Origin: Planctomycetota bacterium
GTDB taxonomy: Bacteria > Planctomycetota > JAJSAM01
Length of the DNA: 39,418 nt
Assembly: GCA_025459285.1 (NCBI GenBank)
Contig: JALOQY010000016.1
Location: 1-39,418 of the forward strand
Direction of reading: 5' to 3'
The position numbers and the translations under genes are program-made. Below are positions 25,041 to 32,388 of the stretch, one piece after another (the stretch's first letter is position 1; each line of letters begins with the position of its first letter). The notes beneath the pieces were generated by a model, which saw only the letters and a program-made list of their open reading frames with translations, did no database searches and had not been told where the DNA came from.

Positions 25041-26150
25041 TCAGTACAGCCGGGTCAGCGCTGCGCCGGGGTAGTAATGGGCGAGGATGTCGGAGGCGGA
25101 GGCGCCGGCGCGGCCCATCCCCTGGGCGCCCATCTGGCACATGCCGACCCCGTGACCCCACCCGCCGCCCGAAAGCACGAAGTCGGGGCCGGACCTCGCG
25201 ATGTCGAGAATCAGTGTGGAACGGAGCTTCTCCGCGCCGAGGCGCAATCGGAGGTCCGAGGCGGCGAGAGTCGCGGGGCGGGCCCCCTCCACGAGCACGG
25301 AAAGGGCGCGGCCGCCGAAGCCGCGCCGGAGCACCGAGATCCCCGTCGCCGGGGGTGGCATCGATGCGGCGCGGGCGACGTCGTCGGCGGAGAGGCGGGT
25401 CTCCCAGCGGTAGTACTTCGCGGATCGGCAGAACTCGCACGGGACGCCGGAGAGAGGCGGGATCCCGGCGAGCCCGAAGACCTCTTCGGCGGGGGCCGTA
25501 TGGCCGCCGCAGGTGGAGTGGAAGTAGGCGGGGATCGGTGCGCCGCGCCAGGCGAGGATCAGGCCGCCGGTGTCGGCGGCGGCCTTGCGGAAGATCGGCT
25601 CCGGGGGTACCCCGACGAAGACCTGCGCGGTCACGTCGTCGGCGACGTGCCACGGTTGCCCGGGCGGCGTGGACCGGAGGCGGGAGAGGACGTAGGTGCG
25701 CGAGGCGACCGCCTGCGCCCGGAGCGCGGCGAGGGTGAACCCGGAGCCGAGTTCGCCCGCCAGCACCCCGACCACGTAGGCCTCGAGGTCGGTCTCGATC
25801 ACCGGCAGGAGCCCCCGGTCACCAGGTGCGAGACGGAGCGCGCCGGGGTAGGGCTTCCCGTTCACGACGACCGGCCCCTCCTCGGCGCGGATCCGCCGGG
25901 CCGGCGCGCCCGCGGCGAGAGGGAAGTCCTCCGACAGGCCGGTGCCCGCGCGCGCCACGCCCCGCCCTCCGAGCGGCTCGATGCGGACTCGTCCGCGGAT
26001 CTCCACGCGGACCGACGGGGCGGTGGAGGCCCTGCGGAGCAGGACCAGGATCACCGGGGGACCTCCGGGCCGCGGGGAGGAGGGGTCCTCCACCGGGGTG
26101 GCGCAGCCCGCGGCGAGGAGGAGGATCAGGGAAAGCCGGTGCCGGTTCAG
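25041..26150 (-). CDS. SpoIID/LytB-like lipoprotein with apparent CTG start
   Basis: Protein of 369 residues. SpoIID-family proteins are exported amidase-enhancer or lytic-transglycosylase-type enzymes acting on peptidoglycan. Conserved features are LEAYVVGVLAGELG, LRAQAVASRTYVL, YFHSTCGGHTA, the CEFC pair and the C-terminal GGGWGHGVGMCQMGAQGM. No ATG, GTG or TTG fits the N-terminus. A CTG at 26148-26150, eight bases after AAGGGAG and overlapping the ruvB stop (CTGA), gives a proper lipoprotein signal with lipobox LAAGC (Cys16). Coupled translation from ruvB would fit this weak start. The alternative is a truncated protein starting at the GTG after the lipobox, which would lose export. Confidence 0.85.
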   Translation of the reverse strand: MNRHRLSLILLLAAGCATPVEDPSSPRPGGPPVILVLLRRASTAPSVRVEIRGRVRIEPLGGRGVARAGTGLSEDFPLAAGAPARRIRAEEGPVVVNGKPYPGALRLAPGDRGLLPVIETDLEAYVVGVLAGELGSGFTLAALRAQAVASRTYVLSRLRSTPPGQPWHVADDVTAQVFVGVPPEPIFRKAAADTGGLILAWRGAPIPAYFHSTCGGHTAPAEEVFGLAGIPPLSGVPCEFCRSAKYYRWETRLSADDVARAASMPPPATGISVLRRGFGGRALSVLVEGARPATLAASDLRLRLGAEKLRSTLILDIARSGPDFVLSGGGWGHGVGMCQMGAQGMGRAGASASDILAHYYPGAALTRLY

Positions 26151-27172
26151 AAGAGCTCTCCCTTCTTGCCGGGCGCCGCCTCCTCGGGCAGGACCTCCGC
26201 GGCGCGCGGCGTGGCGAGCCGCCCGCGAGGGGTCTTCAGCACGAAGCTCTGCTGGATCAGCCAGGGCTCGTACACGTCCTCGATCGTCTGCTCCTCCTCG
26301 CCCACGGAGACCGCGATGGTCTTGAGTCCCACCGGGACGCCGCCGGCGCGGAGGAGCGTCGACAGGATCCTCCGGTCGACGGCGGAGAGACCGTGGGCGT
26401 CGATGCCGAGACGCGCGAGGCCCCTCTCGGCCACCGCGAGCGTGATCCGGTTTCCCGACTCCACCTGGGCGAAGTCCCGGACCCGCTTGAGAAACCGGTT
26501 CGCGAGGCGCGGGGTGCCGCGGGAGTGCCGCGCGATGCAGTCGGCGGCGTCCGGCTCGAGGGGGATGGCGAGCCGCTTCGCCGAGCGCAGGAGGATCTCG
26601 GTGAGCTCGGCGGCGGGGTAGAGATCGAGCTTCTCGTTCACCCCGAAGCGTCCGCGCAGTGGTCCGGAGAGCTGGCCTTCCCGCGTCGTCGCGCCGATCA
26701 GCGTGAAGCGCTTGAGGTTGATGCGGATGGAGCGCGCGGCGGGTCCCTGGTCGAGGACGATGTCGAGCGTGAAGTCCTCCATGGCCCCGTAGAGGTACTC
26801 CTCGACGGCCGCCGGGAGCCGGTGGATCTCGTCGATGAAGAGCACGTCGCCGGCCTCCAGGTTCGTGAGGATCCCGGCGAGGTCGCGCGGCCGGGCGAGG
26901 GCCGGGCCGGAGGTGGCGCGGAGCTCGGTGCCCATCTCCGTGGAGATGAGGAAGGAGAGGGTGGTTTTCCCGAGGCCCGGGAGGCCGGAGAAGAGGAGGT
27001 GGTCCAGGGGCTCGCCGCGTTGCTTCGCCGCCTTGATGTAGACGGACAGGTTCTCGACCAGACGCCGCTGGCCCACGAACTCGGCGAACGACCTCGGCCG
27101 GAGCGCCGTGTCGACGCTGCCGTCCTCGGGCAGCTGGCGTCCCGTGAAGACCGTCTCCTTGTCCTCGATCAC
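26147..27172 (-). CDS. ruvB: Holliday-junction branch-migration helicase RuvB
   Basis: AAA+ motor that with RuvA drives Holliday-junction migration in recombinational repair. The protein has 341 residues. Walker A is GLPGLGKT (63-70) and Walker B LFIDEIHRL (Asp114, Glu115). Sensor 1 is GATTREGQLSGPLRGRFGV, where the usual Ala-Gly after GATTR is Glu-Gly. The C-terminal winged helix reads TIEDVYEPWLIQQSF. The GTG start at 27172 follows a strong GGAGGG site. Its stop overlaps the CTG of the lipoprotein gene. ruvA and ruvC are not adjacent. Confidence 0.95.
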   Translation of the reverse strand: MIEDKETVFTGRQLPEDGSVDTALRPRSFAEFVGQRRLVENLSVYIKAAKQRGEPLDHLLFSGLPGLGKTTLSFLISTEMGTELRATSGPALARPRDLAGILTNLEAGDVLFIDEIHRLPAAVEEYLYGAMEDFTLDIVLDQGPAARSIRINLKRFTLIGATTREGQLSGPLRGRFGVNEKLDLYPAAELTEILLRSAKRLAIPLEPDAADCIARHSRGTPRLANRFLKRVRDFAQVESGNRITLAVAERGLARLGIDAHGLSAVDRRILSTLLRAGGVPVGLKTIAVSVGEEEQTIEDVYEPWLIQQSFVLKTPRGRLATPRAAEVLPEEAAPGKKGELF

Positions 27173-27246
27173 GCTTTCCCTCCGCAGGTCGGCCGTCGAT
27201 CGCCGGTGGCCGGTCGGGCCGGCCGCCCGGCGGATCGGCCGGGGGC

Positions 27247-27252
27247 ATTATC
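27247..27252 (-). promoter_or_regulatory. candidate -10 box for ruvB
   Basis: On the minus strand this reads GATAAT (5 of 6 to TATAAT), about 75 bases ahead of the ruvB GTG. No convincing -35 box is seen. It lies in the divergent region (27173-27347) between ruvB and the ubiE-like gene, which otherwise holds nothing I recognise. Confidence 0.3.
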
Positions 27253-27347
27253 CATGAAGGCGGCGACACTGCCGGCGGGAGATCGCGGGCCGGGCCGTGC
27301 CGGCGATAAAAATGTGCCTGGCACCGGGCGGAACTACACTCGGGCGC

Positions 27348-28070
27348 GTGGTGACGGAGCGGGACACGTTGCGCGAGGCGGGGGCGATCCGGAGCATGTT
27401 CGACGGGATCGCCCCGCGCTACGACTTCCTGAACCATCTCCTCTCCCTGAACCGGGATCGGGGGTGGCGGGACCGCGTCGTCGCCCTCTCCGCGCCGGCC
27501 GGGCCGGTCCTCGACGTCTGCGCCGGCACGGGGGACCTGACGCTCCGGTTCGCGGCCCGGGGGGAGCTTTCGGTGGGCGCGGATTTCAGCGAGCCGATGC
27601 TCCGGATCGGCCGGGAGAAGAGCGCCCGGGAGGGACGGCGGGCGGAGTTCGTGGCCGCCGACGCGCTGCACCTGCCGTTCCCCGACCGTGCCTTCGGGAC
27701 GGTCTCGGCGGCCTTCGGGGTCCGCAACCTCGCCGATCTCCGAGGGGGCCTCGAGGAGATGGCGCGGGTGGCGAGGCCCGGCGGCGAAGTCGTGGTGCTG
27801 GAGTTCACGACCCCCGAAAACCCGGTCCTCAGGGCCGTCTACCTCCTCTACTTCCTCATCGTCCTGCCGATCGTGGGAAATCTCCTGAGCGGGAGCCGGG
27901 ACGGGGCCTACTCCTACCTGCCCCGGTCCGTGCTCCGTTTCCCCGGCCGCGCACGCCTCGCGGCGATCCTCGCGGGGGTCGGTCTCATGGACGTCCGCGT
28001 CGTCGACCTGTCCCTCGGGATCGTGAACGTCCTCATCGGGCGCAAGCCCGGAGCCGGGGAGGGGCGGTGA
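27348..28070 (+). CDS. ubiE: quinone C-methyltransferase (UbiE/MenG family)
   Basis: SAM-dependent methyltransferase for a late step of menaquinone or ubiquinone synthesis. The protein has 240 residues from GTG 27348 (27351 is equally possible). Family motifs are FDGIAPRYDFLNHLLS at the N-terminus, the SAM loop VLDVCAGTGDLTL, FGVRNLADL, and PGGEVVVLEFTTP. A TACACT box ends 7 bases before the GTG and no ribosome site is visible, so the message may be leaderless. ubiX- and ubiA-like genes follow 0.8 to 1.4 kb downstream, supporting quinone synthesis; menaquinone by the futalosine route is likely but not shown. Confidence 0.9.
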   Translation: MVTERDTLREAGAIRSMFDGIAPRYDFLNHLLSLNRDRGWRDRVVALSAPAGPVLDVCAGTGDLTLRFAARGELSVGADFSEPMLRIGREKSAREGRRAEFVAADALHLPFPDRAFGTVSAAFGVRNLADLRGGLEEMARVARPGGEVVVLEFTTPENPVLRAVYLLYFLIVLPIVGNLLSGSRDGAYSYLPRSVLRFPGRARLAAILAGVGLMDVRVVDLSLGIVNVLIGRKPGAGEGR

Positions 28071-28750
28071 GGGGATACCTGAAGCCCTCGCGGACGCTCT
28101 CGGTGAGCCTCGTTTCGGTCCTGCCGCTTCTCGCGGCCTACGAGGTGGGGCTCCTGCTCTCCGGCGCCACCGTGGAGAACCACGCGGGTCTCCTCGTGAA
28201 GCGGATGATCCGGCATCTCGGCTTCAACGTCTATGCGGCCCTCACCGCGGCGGTCTCCCTCGCCTTCATCATCGCGCTCGTCTCGAAGCTCAAGGGGCCG
28301 GAGCGGGACTTTGGCGGTTATCCCCTCATCATCCTGGAGGGGGCGCTCTACGGCATGATGCTCGGGCCGTTCACGGACCGTCTTCTGGACCTGTGGGCGG
28401 CCCTCGCGACCCCCGCCGGCGGCCGGGGAACGAGGTTCCTCCTCTACATGGGGGCGGGGGTATGGGAGGAGCTGGTCTTCCGCTTCGCGCTCCTCGGCGG
28501 GCTCCTCTGGCTCTCGACGAAGGCGATGCGGGGCCACCCGGCGGTCTTCGGGACGCTCGCCGTCCTGCTCTCGGCCTTCGTCTTCGCCGCCTTCCACCAC
28601 ACCGGGACCTGGGCCGAGCCGCTGACCGCCCGGGTCTTCGCCTTCCGGCTGCTCGCCGGCGGCGCGCTGGGCGCCATCTATCTCGCCCGAGGTCTCGGCG
28701 TCTGCGTCTACACCCACGCGTTCCACAACTTCTGGCTCCTCATCCTGTAG
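28067..28750 (+). CDS. CPBP family membrane protease-like protein
   Basis: Protein of 227 residues with about six membrane helices. It carries the CPBP (Abi/Rce1-like) motifs: WEELVFRFAL (motif 1, EExxxR), AFHHTG (motif 2) and HAFHNF (motif 3), which together form the glutamate/histidine active site of intramembrane prenyl-protease-like enzymes. The GTG start overlaps the ubiE stop (GTGA), so it is co-translated with the methyltransferase. Substrates of bacterial CPBP proteins are mostly unknown. The stop codon lies inside the left arm of a palindromic repeat. Confidence 0.88.
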   Translation: MRGYLKPSRTLSVSLVSVLPLLAAYEVGLLLSGATVENHAGLLVKRMIRHLGFNVYAALTAAVSLAFIIALVSKLKGPERDFGGYPLIILEGALYGMMLGPFTDRLLDLWAALATPAGGRGTRFLLYMGAGVWEELVFRFALLGGLLWLSTKAMRGHPAVFGTLAVLLSAFVFAAFHHTGTWAEPLTARVFAFRLLAGGALGAIYLARGLGVCVYTHAFHNFWLLIL

Positions 28751-28809
28751 CAGCCCGTCGGGGTAGATGGTCGCAGCGCAGAAATCGTCCCTGGCCCCGA
28801 CGGGCTGCT
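28749..28809. repeat. intergenic palindrome, family member 2
   Basis: Perfect 15-base inverted repeat: 28749-28763 (AGCAGCCCGTCGGGG) with 28795-28809, 31-base loop. The left arm overlaps the CPBP stop codon. No T-run follows. It shares CAGCCCGTCG with the copies near 4240 and 38229. Confidence 0.8.
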
Positions 28810-28848
28810 GGGGCGGGAGGGATGTGCACGCGGCGGGGCGGACTCCGG

Positions 28849-28854
28849 TAGACT
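28849..28854 (+). promoter_or_regulatory. candidate -10 box (TAGACT) for ubiX
   Basis: CCGGTAGACTCCGG ends 9 bases before the ATG at 28864. This leaves almost no 5' leader. No clear -35 box. Confidence 0.35.
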
Positions 28855-28863
28855 CCGGCGCCG

Positions 28864-29469
28864 ATGGACCAGTCGGCGAAGCGAGTGTTCGTGGGGATCA
28901 CCGGAGCCAGCGGGGCGGTCTACGGGATCGCGCTCGTCCGGGCCCTGCTCCGGGCCGGGACGGAGGTGGTCCTCTGCGTCTCGGAGTCCGGGGCCAAGGT
29001 GCTGCGCCTCGAGATGGACTTCGAGCTGGACTACCGCGCGCCGGATCCGGACGCGCTCTTCCCCGGCCACGGCGGGCGCGTGATCGCGTTCCCCCCGGAC
29101 CGGGTGGAAGCCCCGGTCTCCTCCGGCTCCTACCGCACCGACGCCGCGGCGATCTGCCCCTGCTCCATGGGGACGCTCTCCGGCGTGGCCCACGGGGCCT
29201 CGGGCAACCTGATCGAACGGGTGGCCGACGTGATGCTGAAGGAGGGGCGGCCGCTCGTGCTCGTGCCGCGGGAGGCGCCCTACTCCCTCGTCCACCTCCG
29301 GAACATGACCCTGGCGGCGGAGGCCGGCGCGGCGGTCGTGCCCGCTTCCCCCGGCTTCTACCACCGGCCGAAGACGATCGAGGACCTCGTGGGCCACGTG
29401 GTCCAGAAAGTCACGGATCGGCTCGGGGTCCGGCTCGAACTCGTAGACCGGTGGGGCGGGGGCGGATGA
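28864..29469 (+). CDS. ubiX: flavin prenyltransferase (UbiX family)
   Basis: Makes the prenylated FMN cofactor used by UbiD-type decarboxylases. The protein has 201 residues, the usual size. It shows the FMN-binding VGITGASGA at the N-terminus, a serine-rich SSGSYRTD, CPCSMGTLSG, and the C-terminal PREAPYSLVHLRNM. The ATG is at 28864 with a -10 box directly upstream. The stop overlaps the prenyltransferase ATG (ATGA). No ubiD is in the window. In futalosine-pathway bacteria the equivalent pair is MqnL/MqnM. Confidence 0.94.
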   Translation: MDQSAKRVFVGITGASGAVYGIALVRALLRAGTEVVLCVSESGAKVLRLEMDFELDYRAPDPDALFPGHGGRVIAFPPDRVEAPVSSGSYRTDAAAICPCSMGTLSGVAHGASGNLIERVADVMLKEGRPLVLVPREAPYSLVHLRNMTLAAEAGAAVVPASPGFYHRPKTIEDLVGHVVQKVTDRLGVRLELVDRWGGGG

Positions 29470-30335
29470 GCCTCCTCGCCCGCGCCGTCACGTACGGCCG
29501 CTTCGTGCGGTTCTCGCACACGGTCTTCGCACTCCCCTTCGCGCTGATGGGGGCGGTGCTCGCGGCGGGGGGGATCCCGGACCTGCGGACGCTCCTGCTC
29601 CTCCTCCTCGCCATGGTGGGGGCGCGGTCGGCGGCGATGGCCATGAACCGCCTCGCCGACGCGGCGATCGACGCGGCGAACCCGCGGACGAAGGGCCGCG
29701 AACTGCCCTCCGGCGCGATGTCCCGGGCGGAGGCGATCGTCTTCCTCGCGGTTGCCGCGGGCCTCTTCCTGCTCGCCTGCGGCCTCCTTTCCCGCCTCGC
29801 GCTCCTGCTCGCGCCGGCCGTGCTGCTCGTCCTGCTCTCCTACCCTTTCGCCAAGCGGTTCACCTCCCTCTGCCACCTCTGGCTCGGCGCGGCCCTCGGC
29901 CTCGCGCCGGTGGGGGCCTGGGTGGCCGTCCGGGGGGAGTTCGGCGAGGGGGTGCTCGCGCCGGTCCTCCTCGGCGCGGCGGTGACGCTGTGGACCGCCG
30001 GCTTCGACGTGATCTACGCCCTCCTCGACGTGGACTTCGACCGGAAGAAGGGTCTCTTCTCGCTGCCCTCCCGGCTCGGACCGGGGCCGGCGCTCGCGCT
30101 CTCGGGCCTCTTCCACGCGTTCTCCGTGGTCTGCCTCGCCCTTGCCGCCCTGCCCGGGGGCCTCGGCGCGATCTGGTTCTGCGGCGTCGGCGCCGCGGCG
30201 GTCCTCCTTCTCGTCGAGCACCGCATCGTGCGTCCCGGCGACCTCTCCCGGGTGAACACGGCGTTCTTCACACTGAACGGGATCGTCAGCGCGCTCCTTT
30301 TCGGCGTACTCCTGCTGGACGTCCTCGCGGCGTGA
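29466..30335 (+). CDS. UbiA-family prenyltransferase (UbiA/MqnP-like)
   Basis: Integral membrane enzyme that attaches a polyprenyl chain to an aromatic acid in quinone synthesis. The protein has 289 residues and about eight or nine helices. The two Asp-rich motifs are NRLADAAIDAANPRTKGR and DVDFDRKKGLFSLPSRLG, which bind the prenyl diphosphate through magnesium. The linked ubiX and ubiE genes support a quinone role. If the organism uses the futalosine pathway it would be MqnP. It is translationally coupled to ubiX. Confidence 0.92.
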   Translation: MSLLARAVTYGRFVRFSHTVFALPFALMGAVLAAGGIPDLRTLLLLLLAMVGARSAAMAMNRLADAAIDAANPRTKGRELPSGAMSRAEAIVFLAVAAGLFLLACGLLSRLALLLAPAVLLVLLSYPFAKRFTSLCHLWLGAALGLAPVGAWVAVRGEFGEGVLAPVLLGAAVTLWTAGFDVIYALLDVDFDRKKGLFSLPSRLGPGPALALSGLFHAFSVVCLALAALPGGLGAIWFCGVGAAAVLLLVEHRIVRPGDLSRVNTAFFTLNGIVSALLFGVLLLDVLAA

Positions 30336-30346
30336 TGGCCGGTTGA

Positions 30347-30352
30347 TAGAAT
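30347..30352 (+). promoter_or_regulatory. candidate -10 box (TAGAAT) of the ESCRT-like operon
   Basis: GGTTGATAGAATGGCCG ends 12 bases before the ATG at 30365, so the operon may have its own promoter and a very short leader. The flanks match the element at 668. No clear -35 box. Confidence 0.4.
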
Positions 30353-30364
30353 GGCCGCATCGGC

Positions 30365-31126
30365 ATGGGAGAGAACCTGAACCTCGACCGGGCGGCCGCT
30401 CTGGAAGCGGACTTCATGACACGGGTTTCGGCGAGTGTCGCGCGCACGGACACCTTCCCGGTCACGGGGCGGCTCCGGCGCCGGGCGCGACGCGACGAGG
30501 ACTACCCGCCGGATTTCGAGGACGAAGTGCGGCGGCTCCTCCTCGCCGAGGGGCTCCTCGCGGGGGAGGTCCCGGAGCGCCTGCCCCGCGGGGCTCGGGC
30601 GCTGTGGACCGTGCGGCGCTGGCCTCTGGTCGGCCGGCCCTCGCTCCTGATCGCGGCCGGGGTGCGCCACGCGTTCCGGGCGCTCGCCCTGTCGCTCCCC
30701 GCGCCACCGCTTCCCGCGGCGGAGGGGCTGACCGTCCTGCCCCCGGACCGGGGTTCGCCCGTCTCCGCCGTGGCGCTGTCCTCCTCGGGATGGGCCGGCC
30801 GGCCCGGGGAGGTTCCGGCCGGAACGGAGCTGTGGCTCGTGGAGCCCGCGCCGGGCGGGGGGTTCCGGTTGGCCTTCGGGCCCGCCCGGCCTCTGCCGGA
30901 GCACTTCGCCCTGGAGACGGAGACGGAACTCCTCCGCCGCGCCGCGCGCCACACCGCCGCCCGGAGAGCCGATCTGGTCCTCCACGGCCTCCCCGCGGAC
31001 CGGGTCGCCGCGGAGACCGGGGTGCCGCTCATGCTCGTAGAGCGGGCCTTCCGCGATGAAGCGGCCCGTGACGAGTTCCTGCTCCTGCGGGAAGAAGACG
31101 GTACGCTGGTGCTGAGGAGGGCCTGA
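30365..31126 (+). CDS. winged-helix-like protein opening the ESCRT-like operon
   Basis: Protein of 253 residues, no known family recognised. There is no signal or membrane helix. The last 65 residues have a helix-turn-helix/winged-helix look: helix LLRRAARHTAARRADLVL, then LPADRVAAETGVPLMLVERAF as helices 2 and 3, then a two-stranded wing (FLLLREEDGTLVLRR). The middle is Pro/Ala/Gly-rich and beta-prone. In eukaryotic ESCRT-II and archaeal Cdv/ESCRT systems, tandem winged helices link membranes or cargo to ESCRT-III, so an adaptor role is plausible by context. A plain transcription factor is the main alternative. Four genes follow at spacings of 0 to 13 bases. Confidence 0.7.
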   Translation: MGENLNLDRAAALEADFMTRVSASVARTDTFPVTGRLRRRARRDEDYPPDFEDEVRRLLLAEGLLAGEVPERLPRGARALWTVRRWPLVGRPSLLIAAGVRHAFRALALSLPAPPLPAAEGLTVLPPDRGSPVSAVALSSSGWAGRPGEVPAGTELWLVEPAPGGGFRLAFGPARPLPEHFALETETELLRRAARHTAARRADLVLHGLPADRVAAETGVPLMLVERAFRDEAARDEFLLLREEDGTLVLRRA

Positions 31127-31765
31127 TTGTCCATACTCGACCGGATCCGGAAGCTCTTCGGCGGGGAGGAAATCCCCGAGGAGGCCGCCCGCATCTACCG
31201 GATGAGCCGGGACGAGCGGGAGGCCCTCGAACGCTTCGAGGAAGAGCGGGGCCGCGCCCACCGCCATCGCCTGACGCTGATGGATGACGTGTCCGCGCTG
31301 GCCGAAGAGGAGGAGAAACTGCTCGACAGGGGGCGGGCGGAGACCTCCGGCGTCCGCCGCCGGCTCGTGGCGAAGCAGGTAGCGGAGGTGCGGTCGGCGG
31401 TGGAGGCGCTGCTCCATCGCGTGGACCTCCTGACGCGACGGATCGCCGTCTTCGACCGGCAGACGGGGCTCATCCGGGACCGTGCGGTACTGGCCGCGCC
31501 GCTTCCCGGCCTCGACGAGGTCGAACGGACGGCGGGCGACGCGCTGGCCGCCCGGCGGAGCTTCGAGGAGGTGGAGGCGGCCTCGGAGCTGGCCGCGGCC
31601 GTCGCGCGGCCAACGGACGTGAGCGAAGCGGAGCGGCGGGCGGAACGCGCCTTCGCCGCGGAGCACGAGATCGAACCCTCGTTCGAAGAGATGCTCGCCG
31701 AAGAGGAGGCGCGCCTCCGTCCCCGGCGATCGGACGAGAAAGCCACGGAGGCGCTCGAGGGGTGA
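31127..31765 (+). CDS. ESCRT-III-like helical protein 1
   Basis: Protein of 212 residues, nearly all helix. The TTG start follows GAGGAGG and immediately abuts the upstream stop. The N-terminus MSILDRIRKLFGG is amphipathic, like the membrane-inserting ANCHR region of Snf7/CHMP proteins. Two long charged helices (about 27-66 and 72-120) would form the basic ESCRT-III hairpin, with VRRRL (76-80) at the start of the second. The C-terminal third is acidic and ends in EPSFEEMLAEEEARLRPRR (184-202), roughly like an MIT-interacting helix. It shares the VRRR(I/L)xA(R/K) stretch with the next protein. Resemblance is by layout and motif; sequence identity to known CHMPs is low. Confidence 0.6.
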   Translation: MSILDRIRKLFGGEEIPEEAARIYRMSRDEREALERFEEERGRAHRHRLTLMDDVSALAEEEEKLLDRGRAETSGVRRRLVAKQVAEVRSAVEALLHRVDLLTRRIAVFDRQTGLIRDRAVLAAPLPGLDEVERTAGDALAARRSFEEVEAASELAAAVARPTDVSEAERRAERAFAAEHEIEPSFEEMLAEEEARLRPRRSDEKATEALEG

Positions 31766-31769
31766 ACGG

Positions 31770-32387
31770 ATGGGATTTCTCGACTGGTTCCGCCGTGACA
31801 AGAAACTGACCGACTACTCACCGGAGGACCTTCGCCGCGAGGAGGGGAGGCTCGAAATCCGGGAGGCGCAGGCCGTGTCCCGGCTGGAGAAGGCCGAGGA
31901 GGCGCGCAAGGAGGTCTTCCGGCAGGGACTGGCCGTGAAGTCCCCGGTCCGGCGGCGGATCCTCGCCCGGAAGTACGAGGAGAGGGAGACGGAAATCCGG
32001 CGCCTCGAATCGGAGATCTCGCGGATCCTCAAGGAGAACATGACCGTCTCCGCGCTGCGCTACCGGCTGGAGCGCAAGGGCAAGTCGGAGTCGGCGCTCC
32101 TGAAGAAGATCGGAGAGGCGGACGTCGAGGCGCTCCGCGAGCTCGTGGAGAACGACGGGGTCGGCGAGGAGATGTACCGGGAGAAACTCACGACCCTCCT
32201 CGGCGTGCTCGAAGGGGCGGAGGCCGAGGCCGACCCGCTCGCGGCCGTGGGCCGGGAGGGCCGCGCCGTCCTCGAGGTCTGGGAGCGCATGGACCAGGGC
32301 GCGATCGCCTCCGTGGAGGAGGGGCTCCGGGAGGCCCGGGACCTCGCCGGTGGAACGGTCCCCGAATCGGGGGAAAGCCAGGCCTGA
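31770..32387 (+). CDS. ESCRT-III-like helical protein 2
   Basis: Protein of 205 residues. The N-terminal MGFLDWFRRDKK is amphipathic and aromatic. Helices at about 18-52 and 60-105 form a probable hairpin rich in Lys, Arg and Glu (SPVRRRILARKYEERE at 58-73). Shorter helices follow up to an acidic tail. The order basic hairpin, shorter helices, acidic tail is that of ESCRT-III subunits. Paralogy with protein 1 is suggested by the shared VRRR(I/L)xA(R/K) segment. The ATG lies 4 bases after the previous stop. A generic coiled-coil protein, or a PspA-like protein, is the alternative. Confidence 0.6.
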   Translation: MGFLDWFRRDKKLTDYSPEDLRREEGRLEIREAQAVSRLEKAEEARKEVFRQGLAVKSPVRRRILARKYEERETEIRRLESEISRILKENMTVSALRYRLERKGKSESALLKKIGEADVEALRELVENDGVGEEMYREKLTTLLGVLEGAEAEADPLAAVGREGRAVLEVWERMDQGAIASVEEGLREARDLAGGTVPESGESQA

Positions 32388-32388
32388 C

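Noticed and set aside
27310-27330. TGGCAC near 27320 as a sigma-54 (-24/-12) promoter for ubiE
   Set aside because: No GC at the required -12 spacing.
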